From Vicinamibacterales bacterium (GTDB taxonomy: Bacteria; Acidobacteriota; Vicinamibacteria; Vicinamibacterales; UBA2999): 5,653 nucleotides of DNA. Shown piece by piece: positions 1-5,653 of the stretch (within the stretch, counting starts at the first letter, position 1; each line of letters begins with the position of its first letter). Made by a program: the position numbers and the translations under genes. The stretch is taken from NCBI GenBank assembly GCA_041659285.1, contig JBAZYO010000029.1, forward strand, positions 1-5,653, read 5' to 3'. The notes under the pieces were generated by a model. The model did not search any database and was not told where the DNA came from. It was given only the letters and a program-made list of their open reading frames with translations.

Positions 1-1
1 C

Positions 2-136
2 CACAAACTGTCGGATTATATTGTTTACTATAATTCCCAAAGACCCCATCACTCACTAAACTTAAAAAGTCCATTACAGTATTTTATGGATGAAGGGGGT
101 ATGTCGCAAATGTCCTTGACTTATACATATTATTGA
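2..136 (+). CDS. Transposase C-terminal fragment, IS481/IS3-like (DDE/rve), 5' truncated by window edge
   Basis: Reading from base 2 gives 44 codons ending in TGA at 134-136. The peptide contains YYNSQRPHHSLNLKSPLQYF, the hallmark C-terminal block of the rve integrase core in IS3 and IS481 transposases (YN-x-x-RPH-x-SL followed by P-x-x-Y/F). In these families this block lies just after the catalytic glutamate of the DDE triad, so the catalytic residues would lie outside the window to the left. The protein would act on its own insertion-sequence ends. Only the tail is visible, so whether the element is intact cannot be judged. It faces the opposite way to the rRNA operon. The assignment to the superfamily is firm; the choice between IS481 and IS3 is not. 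Confidence 0.85.
   Translation, partial: HKLSDYIVYYNSQRPHHSLNLKSPLQYFMDEGGMSQMSLTYTYY
101..127 (+). repeat. Possible terminal inverted repeat (right end) of the IS
   Basis: The last codons of the transposase run through ATGTCGCAAATGTCCTTGAC and then ACTTATACA. Related insertion sequences commonly have an end of the type TGTCAAGGACATTTGCGACA placed at or inside the transposase 3' end, and this is its reverse complement. The left end is outside the window, so the match cannot be tested here. The outer boundary is probably near 119-127. Confidence 0.35.
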
Positions 137-168
137 CAATTAACAAGAAGAAGATCTAAAATCAGACC

Positions 169-396
169 ATGACTTTTGAAGCAATGCGTCCTTTTTTCCC
201 TGACCCAGATGACCCTACAGATTTCACACAAAACACAGTAAACACAGGAAGAAAAAGATATAAAAATGGAATTAAGATGCAAAAATCACCATTAACTAGA
301 CAAAGAGGATTAAAACTCAAAGAATTTGGCTTAGTGGCTATGACGAGAGGTTTAATAAAACAAAATCCCCCAAGACAATCAAGAGAAGAATTCTAA
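169..396 (+). CDS. Small hypothetical ORF (75 aa), doubtful
   Basis: An ATG ORF begins 32 bases after the transposase stop and ends in TAA. The product is basic, with an acidic-proline start (PDPDDP, residues 11-16) and then a Lys/Arg-rich stretch. It has no signal peptide, membrane segment or motif I recognise. The upstream region has only a purine run (AGAAGAAGA at about 145-153), about 15 bases before the ATG and too far for a good ribosome-binding site. It could be a passenger or a fragment left by the neighbouring IS, or a chance ORF. It is the only candidate gene between 137 and 409, a stretch in which I see nothing else. Confidence 0.25.
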   Translation: MTFEAMRPFFPDPDDPTDFTQNTVNTGRKRYKNGIKMQKSPLTRQRGLKLKEFGLVAMTRGLIKQNPPRQSREEF

Positions 397-409
397 AAAG
401 CATAATTAT

Positions 410-437
410 CCATAAAAACAGAGTGCCTAAGTCTTGG
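410..437 (-). repeat. Distal copy of the 5S rRNA 3'-end direct repeat
   Basis: On the plus strand, 415-437 matches 1188-1210 at 22 of 23 positions (only 425 G versus 1198 A differs). The similarity continues to CCA at 410-412 with one substitution and one base of indel in the A run. In RNA sense it corresponds to the last few bases of 5S rRNA, its trailing stem and the following U tract. No 5S body accompanies it, so it is an orphan copy. It overlaps the last three codons of the toxin gene. Together with the copy at 1182-1210 it brackets the TA cassette like a pair of attachment sites or a target duplication. Confidence 0.8.
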
Positions 438-876
438 TATTAAGAAGCTTTAAAAATTGATTTGCAGTTATTATTTTAATTCCATTTATTTTACCCCTTA
501 AGACATGTAGGTCGTCATCTCCAGAAACTATATAAATAGGACTTTTGGTGTAAATAGCTAAAGCTATAGAAATTAATTCATCATCATCTGAATCTCTACA
601 AATCTTTACCTTTTCTGGAGCATATACAAACTTACCCAATGCAACTATAGAAGTGATAAAATTTTGAATTTTTACTTTCGTAAAATTATATTTATTAAAG
701 ATTCGTGGGTAATTTAAGACCTTATTTAATTCTTGTAAAGTTTTATCACTATATAATAATTCAAATTTGCGTTCCATAAACGCTTTATAAATTAAATAAT
801 CGCTACCATTTTCTGTAATATTGGCACGAATCAAAACATTAGTATCAATTACTCCTTGGAGCGTGTTTTTTGGCAT
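427..876 (-). CDS. PIN-domain toxin of a type II toxin-antitoxin pair
   Basis: The 149-residue protein matches the small PIN-family toxins (COG1569/TIGR00305 type), which are Mg2+-dependent ribonucleases restrained by a cognate antitoxin. Visible acidic residues are Asp11 in VIDTNVL, Glu49 in TLQEL, the cluster DSDDDE at residues 95-100 and Asp120 in VSGDDDL. These cover the conserved carboxylates of the PIN active site, so it should be catalytically competent. The end, IITANQFLKLL, matches the usual family terminus. The ATG at 876-874 lies inside the antitoxin gene (32-base overlap), consistent with translational coupling; a weak AGGGA lies about 9 bases upstream. The stop codon TAG and the two codons before it lie inside a repeat copied from the 5S rRNA 3' end. 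The RNA target cannot be predicted from sequence. Confidence 0.88.
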   Translation of the reverse strand: MPKNTLQGVIDTNVLIRANITENGSDYLIYKAFMERKFELLYSDKTLQELNKVLNYPRIFNKYNFTKVKIQNFITSIVALGKFVYAPEKVKICRDSDDDELISIALAIYTKSPIYIVSGDDDLHVLRGKINGIKIITANQFLKLLNTKT

Positions 877-1132
877 ACTCTATATCCCTATTTATCTCTT
901 CATCTGTAAAATGTTTATTTTTCTCGTGCATTTCATCCAACATGGCAAACATTTCATTTTTAAGTAATTCTTTTTCTAAATTTGCAAGCCGTTTATATTC
1001 TTCAAATGATAAAATAACAGCCTCTGCAACACTATCACGAAGGACAACAGTTGGATTTTTAGGCACAAGATTATCTAAAATATGTTTAAAATTCCTTTGT
1101 ATATCTGTAACTGTCACCATTTGTGTATTCAT
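845..1132 (-). CDS. Phd/YefM-like antitoxin
   Basis: The 95-residue protein starts with VTVTDIQRNFKHILDNL, followed by a VVLRDSVAEAVILSFEEYKRL block (residues 29-49). This is the Phd/YefM DNA-binding fold, which dimerises and represses its own promoter. The charged C-terminal half (about residues 51-95) would be the toxin-neutralising segment. The stop codon lies past the toxin start (32-base overlap), the usual antitoxin-first order. Two starts are possible: Met1 at 1132 and Met5 at 1120. The promoter places the transcript start near 1135, so Met1 would be almost leaderless and Met5 would have a leader of about 15 bases. No Shine-Dalgarno is seen before either. The pairing with a PIN toxin is common in bacteria. 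Confidence 0.88.
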   Translation of the reverse strand: MNTQMVTVTDIQRNFKHILDNLVPKNPTVVLRDSVAEAVILSFEEYKRLANLEKELLKNEMFAMLDEMHEKNKHFTDEEINRDIEYAKKHAPRSN

Positions 1133-1167
1133 AGTATATACATACTACAATACATACTGTAGTATGT
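1132..1167. promoter_or_regulatory. Tandem palindromic operator-like sites for TA autoregulation
   Basis: Two 16-base palindromes with the same half-site are present. ACATACTGTAGTATGT (1152-1167) is perfect around a 2-base centre and fills the -35/-10 spacer. TAGTATATACATACTA (1132-1147) is a palindrome with one mismatched pair and covers the -10 hexamer and the transcript start. The half-site ACATACT / AGTATGT occurs repeatedly. This is the layout expected for repression by the Phd/YefM-like antitoxin, alone or in complex with the toxin. Binding is inferred, not shown. Confidence 0.65.
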
Positions 1168-1170
1168 CAA
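1142..1170 (-). promoter_or_regulatory. Sigma70-type promoter of the TA operon
   Basis: In minus-strand sense TTGACA (1170-1165) is a perfect -35 hexamer. It is followed after exactly 17 bases by TAGTAT (1147-1142), a 5 of 6 match to the -10 consensus. The predicted start is near 1135, only about 3 bases before the first antitoxin ATG. The promoter begins just past the U tract that follows 5S, so the cassette can be expressed separately from the rRNA operon. Confidence 0.75.
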
Positions 1171-1181
1171 GTCCTTTTCAG

Positions 1182-1210
1182 CCACAAAAAACAGAGTACC
1201 TAAGTCTTGG
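1182..1210 (-). repeat. Proximal copy of the 5S 3'-end direct repeat
   Basis: This is the genuine 5S 3' end together with the trailing stem and U6 tract. It is duplicated at 410-437 in the same orientation. The region between the copies is about 0.75 kb and contains exactly the two TA genes and their promoter. Confidence 0.8.
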
Positions 1211-1212
1211 CG
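1186..1212 (-). terminator. Likely intrinsic terminator of the rRNA operon formed by the extended 5S stem
   Basis: Bases 1192-1212 pair continuously with 1315-1335, giving 21 bp with three G.U pairs in RNA sense and no mismatch. The distal end of this helix is followed immediately by six U residues (1191-1186). The helix encloses the whole 5S rRNA. It would therefore serve as the 5S precursor stem and, with the U tract, as a terminator with a very large loop. Efficiency with so large a loop is uncertain. Confidence 0.55.
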
Positions 1213-1323
1213 ATGACTTATTTTCGCGGCAAGTTGCCCTGCAACTATCGTCAGCGCTATGGCGTTTTACTTCTAAGTTCGGAATGGAATTAGGTAGTTC
1301 CACCACGCTCAAATCACCAAGAC
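1204..1323 (-). rRNA. rrf: 5S ribosomal RNA
   Basis: In minus sense the gene contains the conserved GCGTGGTGG (helix II/loop B start), ACCTAATTCCATTCCGAACT (loop C region) and AGAAGTAAAACGCC followed by GTAGCGC-like complements. All are diagnostic of bacterial 5S rRNA, which docks in the central protuberance of the large subunit. Aligning by distance from GCGTGGTGG to E. coli places the mature ends near 1323 and 1204, about 120 nt. Helix I continues well beyond these ends, so the true termini could lie several bases outward. It lies about 70 bases after the 23S 3' end in the normal 23S-5S order. Confidence 0.93.
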
Positions 1324-1528
1324 TTAAGTACCCTGACAACTGAAGGATATTTTGTTTTCGTTAATATTACAACCTACACTTTATATGTACTGTTGCAAGG
1401 TTTTCCTTCGACCAATCCGTAAAAATAAGCTTAATGCCTTACGGCACTTCCACTTTTTCCCGGTTATACCCGATATTCTTTCGGGGGTCTTCATCCCTTT
1501 CGGGAAACGAGTTCTAATCTTTAGGTGA

Positions 1529-1559
<31 letters not shown>

Positions 1560-1831
1560 TCTTAGGAATATAGCTACCCGGCGCTGCGACTGATGTCACA
1601 ACCGGCACACCAGGGATTCCCCCCTCCTGGTCCTCTCGTACTGAGGAGAGCTCCTATCAAAACTCGAACGATCCCACTGGATAGAGTCCGAACTGTCTCA
1701 CGACGTTCTGACATACAATTCTTCTGTTACTAGAAGGTATGGACTATATCATATCCCGTTCAAACGGGACCTGGCGTATTACCAGCCTATAAAGGCCGGT
1801 CTAAGGAAAAATTCCTTAAGTCTCTACGGGG

Positions 1832-2494
1832 TTACAAAGAAATTTTATATTGAAATTGAGGCAAAATATAATCTTTAATCAAGTCTCTAAAAGTTAAGAA
1901 ACTTCCTGCAATTATATAAAGCCTATGCAACCTCTTACCATTCCACAAACCAGCTGAGGATATTCTTGCAACTATATTAAAATTTTTCTTTAATACATGT
2001 ATAAGTTTTTTCTGGTCTTTCAGCGAAAAACTCTGTGTATGCAAAAATGCTCCTTTACCGTATGGTTTACGACTTCCGTCGTCCATGTACCACACTGCTA
2101 GTGCTAATGGTGAAGTTAGAATTGAATCAATTATTTTAGGTATTACTTTTTTCCCTTTCGGATAAAAAATATGATAATACCTTGTTATTAAAGGGTGGCT
2201 AATCGTGCTAAACCTCCAAGAAACAAGATACATATCTCGATTCTTGTAGTAAATTCTTTTCTCTTCTCTAGGTTTAGTTAAAACCCAGTTTTGAAATACT
2301 TTATATTTCCAGAAAACATAATCAACCTGTTTCTCAGAATGAGAGAAAGTTAAAAATGCCTCCTTTTGAAGAATTCTAATATTAGCATCTCCTAATACCG
2401 AACCAATTAATACTTCTTCTTGAATTTTGTTTAAAATCAACAAAGTTTTGTACTTAATCAACTCTTTTCCAACTAAATTCTTTGAACTTCCCAC
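1832..2494 (-). CDS. LAGLIDADG homing endonuclease (LAGLIDADG_2 type), intron-encoded
   Basis: The 220-residue protein has two LAGLIDADG helices: LIGSVLGDA (residues 29-37, Asp36) and LAVWYMDDG (residues 132-140, Asp139). The WYMDDGS form and the spacing of about 100 residues fit the single-chain Pfam LAGLIDADG_2 (PF03161) family. Both catalytic aspartates are present and the frame is open, so it looks active. It would cut intronless 23S genes around the L2584 insertion site and so spread the intron. The start is GTG at 2494, chosen because AAGGG lies 7 bases upstream and an in-frame TAA lies a few codons further up; no ATG precedes the first motif. Both the start and the stop fall in intron core helices. 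Some family members also help splicing (maturase activity), which cannot be read here. Confidence 0.9.
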   Translation of the reverse strand: MGSSKNLVGKELIKYKTLLILNKIQEEVLIGSVLGDANIRILQKEAFLTFSHSEKQVDYVFWKYKVFQNWVLTKPREEKRIYYKNRDMYLVSWRFSTISHPLITRYYHIFYPKGKKVIPKIIDSILTSPLALAVWYMDDGSRKPYGKGAFLHTQSFSLKDQKKLIHVLKKNFNIVARISSAGLWNGKRLHRLYIIAGSFLTFRDLIKDYILPQFQYKISL

Positions 2495-2506
2495 GGTATT
2501 ACCCTT
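2492..2506 (-). promoter_or_regulatory. Shine-Dalgarno and GTG start of the endonuclease, embedded in P5/P4/P6
   Basis: In minus sense AAGGG (2506-2502) precedes GTG (2494-2492) by 7 bases. The same bases form the 3' strand of P5 (GGGT), the 3' strand of P4 (ACCGT) and the start of P6 (GGG). When the intron core folds, the ribosome-binding site and start codon are paired, so translation and splicing should compete. Confidence 0.55.
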
Positions 2507-2654
2507 AATTTAGAATAAACCGAAGTTTATCCAAAATCAATAGGGTTTCACCGTTATAAGCCAATTTTGTAACTCTGGTGATTACTCCTCCAGAGGGGCT
2601 CAAGCGCTTAATCGCGCTAACCCAGCTCGCGTATCACTTTAATGGGCGAACAGA

Positions 2655-2703
<49 letters not shown>

Positions 2704-3006
2704 CAAAAAATCATATTACTTACGTAATAGCTTGACTATACCTTCATCCAATTAACAATTTATGGATGTTGACGTGTTATGGAATACTTCCATCTGTTCC
2801 ATCAAGAGGAACAAGTCGATACGGGGTTATATTGAAACTAGATAATTAGATTATCATTAATTGTTTTTATTTCAATAAACTTCCCACGGTATTAACCTTA
2901 TTTATTATGTAAGGTATTCACCGTTATGAGTCAATAATTCTGATTTGAAACTGGTGGTTCAAATCACAGCATTCTGAAATTACTTCCAGAAGACCCCGAT
3001 ATGTTG
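2704..3006 (-). ncRNA. Group I intron at 23S position 2500 (no ORF)
   Basis: The 303-nt insertion separates GCTACCT (ending at U2500, base 3007) from CGATGTCGG (starting at C2501, base 2703) and ends in G. P1 can form as ACCUC against GGGGU, with U.G at the splice site. TGATTTGAA pairs perfectly with TTCAAATCA as a P2-type hairpin. P4 is ACGGT (2924-2920) with ACCGT (2890-2886), with J4/5 GAA. P5 is TACCTT with AAGGTTA. P6 is GGG (2885-2883) with the CCCC near 2826-2823, closed by TATTGAAA/TTTCAATA. P7 joins CGACTT (2818-2813) to ATAGTC near 2739-2734. The core is close to that of the L2584 intron. At this size it is a minimal ribozyme; whether it self-splices or needs a protein is unknown. 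Confidence 0.88.
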
Positions 3007-3402
3007 AGGTAGCGAACCGCGCCGTCGCTATGGACGCTCGGGCGCGACTACTCTGTTATCCCCGGGGTAGCTTTTATCAGTTAAGCCCCGTCCCTCCCAT
3101 GAAGGATCGGGGGATCACTAAGACCTACTTTCGTACCTGCTCGACCCTTCGGTCTTGCAGTCAAGCTGGCTTATCTCTTTGCAGTTAAATTACGGTTTCC
3201 ATCCGTAACAAGCCAACCTTTGTGCCCCTGCGTTACTCTTTGGCAGGGTACCGCCCCAGTAAAACTGTCCATCTAGCACTTTTCCCATCCCTGTCTTCAA
3301 GGGATCTAAGTAAGCCCAACAATCTCCAACGAGAGGTATTACACTGATGATTACTCTCCCTCCTATTCTAGACAATCAAAAATTGTTAAGGCAATGCCAA
3401 AT

Positions 3403-3433
<31 letters not shown>

Positions 3434-3567
3434 AAGTGGGATTAGGCCGCGTCTTCACAGCCAACGCAATTTCGCCGAGTGAATCCTCAAGACAGTTGCT
3501 AACTCGTGACGCCATTCGTGCGGGCCAGAACTTACCTGGCAAGGAACTTCGCTACCTTAGAACAGTT

Positions 3568-4116
3568 CACTAATGTTATTTACAACTTTTCAAAGTTGAA
3601 TTCTCATAATCGCTTACAAGGTCGGACTATATCATACTTAATTTCTTAAAAATTAAGTCTCGGCGTGTAGTCTCTGGGGATTCTAAAATAAATTTATTTT
3701 AATTTATACTCTTTTTCAAGCTTTTTAATTGCTTGCTTAGATTTATTTTTAGCTTTCAAAGCATCATCTCTCTTTGTGAGAAATCTGTATATCCATATAC
3801 AAAATATAAATCCAATTCCAAGAGTCTCAAATATGTTTGCTAAATATTCTCCAAAAAGTCTATCACCAAAAAATAGTGATATGAACAAAATAGACAATCC
3901 TATTATGTTAACTATCTGGATATTTTTATCTTGCATATTATTTAATTTACTTTAGCCTTTCCTGCTGATTGTCCGCACTGATCGCATTATTACTATCATT
4001 ATAGACAGTAGCGTCAGATACTTCAACCGTTCATTGATCTAAAATCAATGTAAGTTACGGTTATACGGATATTCCAGCATATAGCCAAGTTTTTTATAGT
4101 AACTACAATATTGTTC
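3568..4116 (-). ncRNA. Group I intron at 23S position 1917 (with small ORF)
   Basis: The 549-nt insertion splits helix 69 between GTAACTAT (ending at U1917, base 4117) and AACTGTTCTAAGG (from 3567), and ends in G. The guide sequence GTAGTTAC (4106-4099) pairs with all eight bases GTAACTAT of the 5' exon (4124-4117), with the required U.G at the junction. Core signatures are AATCAGCAGG (3970-3961), AGAGACTACACGCC (3675-3662) and GATATAGTCC (3633-3624). The last two provide P7 (AGACTA/TATAGTC). Position 1917 is also the site of the Coxiella burnetii intron Cbu.L1917, so this is an established insertion point. Its core differs from the other two introns, suggesting separate origin. An 80-codon ORF lies between AATCAGCAGG and P7, in a peripheral loop. 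Confidence 0.92.
3694..3936 (-). CDS. Small predicted two-helix membrane protein inside the L1917 intron
   Basis: The 80-residue product does not resemble any homing endonuclease family: it has no LAGLIDADG, GIY-YIG, HNH or His-Cys pattern. It shows two hydrophobic segments, about residues 8-23 (IVNIIGLSILFISLFF) and 35-53 (IFETLGIGFIFCIWIYRFL), joined by a short GDRLFGEYLAN loop. A strongly basic, Lys-rich tail with helical character follows (54-80, KRDDALKAKNKSKQAIKKLEKEYKLK). By the positive-inside rule the tail would be cytoplasmic. The ATG has no close Shine-Dalgarno; the nearest purine block (AGGAAAGG) is about 20 bases upstream. The ORF is bounded by AT-rich linkers, as if inserted into a loop. 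I do not recognise it. It may be a real passenger gene or a fortuitous ORF in AT-rich loop DNA. Confidence 0.5.
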   Translation of the reverse strand: MQDKNIQIVNIIGLSILFISLFFGDRLFGEYLANIFETLGIGFIFCIWIYRFLTKRDDALKAKNKSKQAIKKLEKEYKLK

Positions 4117-4961
4117 ATAGTTACTGCTGTCGTTTCACCGGAGCTTTAGTTCAATGCAGTTAACCTTGCGGCTAACCACCTCTCCCCTTAACCTACCGGC
4201 ACTGGACAGGCGTCGGCCTGTATACTTCGTCTTTCGACTTCGCACAGACCTGTGTTTTTGATAAACAGTCGGTCAGCAAACTTTAGGTGCCACCTTTTCT
4301 TGCGAAAAGGTAACCCATCTCCCGAAGTTACGGGTAGTTTTTTTGCCGAGTTCCTTAAGGATCCTTCTCTCGATCGCCTTAGTATTCTCTACCAACCCAC
4401 CTGTGTCGGTTTGCGGTACGGCTTTTTATAACTCTCGTTGCGAGTATTTTCTTGCAAGCTTAAAACATTGTTATTCCCCACCTCGCGGCGGAGTTTATAT
4501 CGCTTCTTAATTAAACGTTCTGATAGATTTTCTATTCAAAACTATCTCAAAGCTTAAACCTCAATTCAATAAGAGGCTACAAATTTCATGCTCGGTTACC
4601 CCCAACTAAACATGCTTTCGCATGCGTCTTGCGACGTAACGATTTATAAAAAATAGTTGAATTTTAACAACTTGTCCTTCGGCTACGCCAGTAAACTGAC
4701 CTCACCTTAGGTACCGATTAACCCGTCGCGGACGAACCTAGCGACGGAAACCTTGGGTATTCGGCGGACGGAATTCTCATCCGTCTAGTGCGCTACTCAT
4801 GCCTGCATTCTCACTTCCATACACTCCAGCAAACCTTACGGTTCACATTCACTGTATATGGAACGCTCCCCTACCAGATACACTTTTGAGGGTGTAAATC
4901 TTAAGCTTCGGCACTACATTTAATCCTCGATAAATCTTGGGCGCTTCTTCTCAGTCGACCA

Positions 4962-4999
<38 letters not shown>

Positions 5000-5605
5000 G
5001 AGCCAACCTCCTGGCTGTCTGAGAGAAAAAACTTCCTTTAAAACTTAATGTAGATTTAGAGGCCTTAGCTGTAAATCTGGGATGTTTCCCTTTTGCCATA
5101 TCAGCTTAGCCCGATATGACTGTCTACCATTTTATTTATCAGTATTCTGAGTTTGGTTGATGCGCCTCAGTTACCCTTGGCGAACCATCCAGTAGCTTTA
5201 CCCCTGATAATTTTATTAATGGCGCGGTCCCTATAGACCTTTCGGGGAGAACCAGCTATCTCCGAGTTCGGTTGGTATTTTGCCACTAACCACAAGTCAT
5301 CCCATGTCATTGCAACGACAACGGGTTCGGGCCTCCTCCTGAATTTCTTCAGGACTCACCCTGCTCAAGGTTAGATCACTCGGTTTCGGGTCTCCCATGT
5401 ACTATTTTACATCCAAAGGATGCAAATTTTTCGCACTTTCATACTCGCTTTCGCTATGCCTCGAGGGTATTAACCCATCTAGACAATAGTACAAGAGAAC
5501 TCGCAGGCTCATTCTTCAATAGGCACGAGATCACATGACAAGTCATGCTCTCTCGGTTTGTCCGCAGATAGTTTCAGTTTCTATTTCATTGGGTGTCTCA
5601 CCCTT

Positions 5606-5644
<39 letters not shown>

Positions 5645-5653
5645 TCGTATCTT

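Larger units (their letters stand above)
1712..2619 (-). ncRNA. Group I intron at 23S position 2584 (with homing endonuclease ORF)
   Basis: The 908-nt insertion splits GAGCTGGGT (ending at U2584, base 2620) from TCAGAACGTCG (starting at U2585, base 1711). It ends in G, as group I introns do. P1 pairs exon GGGU with intron GCCC, with a U.G pair at the splice site, extended by the hairpin AGCGC/GCGCT. P2 is CTCTGG/CCAGAG. P4 is ACGGT/ACCGT (2554-2550 with 2497-2493), with J4/5 GAA. P5 is ACCC/GGGT and P6 is GGG (2492-2490) with CCC (1830-1828). P7 joins AGACTT (near 1823-1818) to ATAGTCC (1747-1741). The hairpin TAAGGAA/TTCCTTA fits P8. This arrangement resembles subgroup IB. The endonuclease gene sits in the P6 loop. 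Splicing is required to restore the peptidyl-transferase loop. Confidence 0.9.

Noticed and set aside
370..437. Terminator hairpin for the TA operon from CCAAGAC (437-431) and GTCTTGG (376-370) in RNA sense
   Set aside because: The arms are only 7 bp, more than 50 bases apart, and the U tract is inside the loop rather than after the stem; likely chance.
845..1132. UGA recoded as glycine (code 25, as in Absconditabacteria and Gracilibacteria)
   Set aside because: The transposase and antitoxin end in TGA at sensible places, the antitoxin would gain only two codons by readthrough, and the longer genes use GGN glycines with no in-frame TGA. Not excluded, but nothing supports it.
870..1343. Plus-strand open frame of 157 codons
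   Set aside because: It runs antisense through the antitoxin gene, the TA promoter and the 5S rRNA, all of which are well supported on the minus strand; the peptide has no recognisable features.
1332..1394. tRNA or small RNA in the 23S-5S spacer
   Set aside because: Only about 60 AT-rich bases are present, too short for a tRNA, with no cloverleaf arms beyond the 5S outer stem.
3190..3375. Minus-strand open frame of 61 codons
   Set aside because: It lies wholly inside conserved 23S exon sequence and reads rRNA as protein.
4432..4720. A possible fourth intron in the variable AU-rich part of 23S domain III
   Set aside because: The stretch is no longer than the corresponding E. coli variable region, has no U.G-defined junction or P7 motif, and the joined exon length already fits.

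Overview
The window is an AT-rich bacterial segment dominated by the 3' part of an rRNA operon on the minus strand. From the right edge leftward it holds a 23S rRNA gene (5' end outside the window), three group I introns inside it, a short spacer, a 5S rRNA gene, a two-gene type II toxin-antitoxin (TA) cassette and, on the plus strand at the left edge, the C-terminal end of an IS481/IS3-like transposase. Several 23S introns, a LAGLIDADG intron gene, a PIN toxin and low GC together suggest a Candidate Phyla Radiation (Patescibacteria) genome. This is inference, because no 16S rRNA or ribosomal protein gene is present to confirm it. The genes read well with the standard code: glycines are GGN and no conserved block is broken by UGA.

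The 23S exons cover about 1395-1711, 2620-2703, 3007-3567 and 4117-5653, about 2.5 kb once joined, which matches the expected length from roughly E. coli position 400-450 to the 3' end. The introns fall after U1917 (helix 69), after U2500 and after U2584 (both in the peptidyl-transferase centre). Each has a U.G splice-site pair, a terminal G, an internal guide sequence and a recognisable P7. The L2584 intron carries a two-motif LAGLIDADG endonuclease in its P6 loop. The L2500 intron is ORF-less and shares core sequence with it. The L1917 intron carries instead a small ORF predicted to be a two-helix membrane protein.

The 5S rRNA is enclosed by a 21-bp helix that runs directly into a U6 tract, so the same structure may act as processing stem and terminator. 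Just past it comes a Phd/YefM-like antitoxin and PIN-family toxin pair. The pair has its own strong promoter, overlaid by palindromic operator-like repeats. The cassette is bracketed by two near-identical 28-29 bp copies of the 5S 3' end, and the distal copy supplies the last codons and stop of the toxin. This looks like insertion of a TA module at the end of a 5S gene.

Positions 137-409 hold only one weak, unrecognised small ORF. No tRNA and no CRISPR array were seen.
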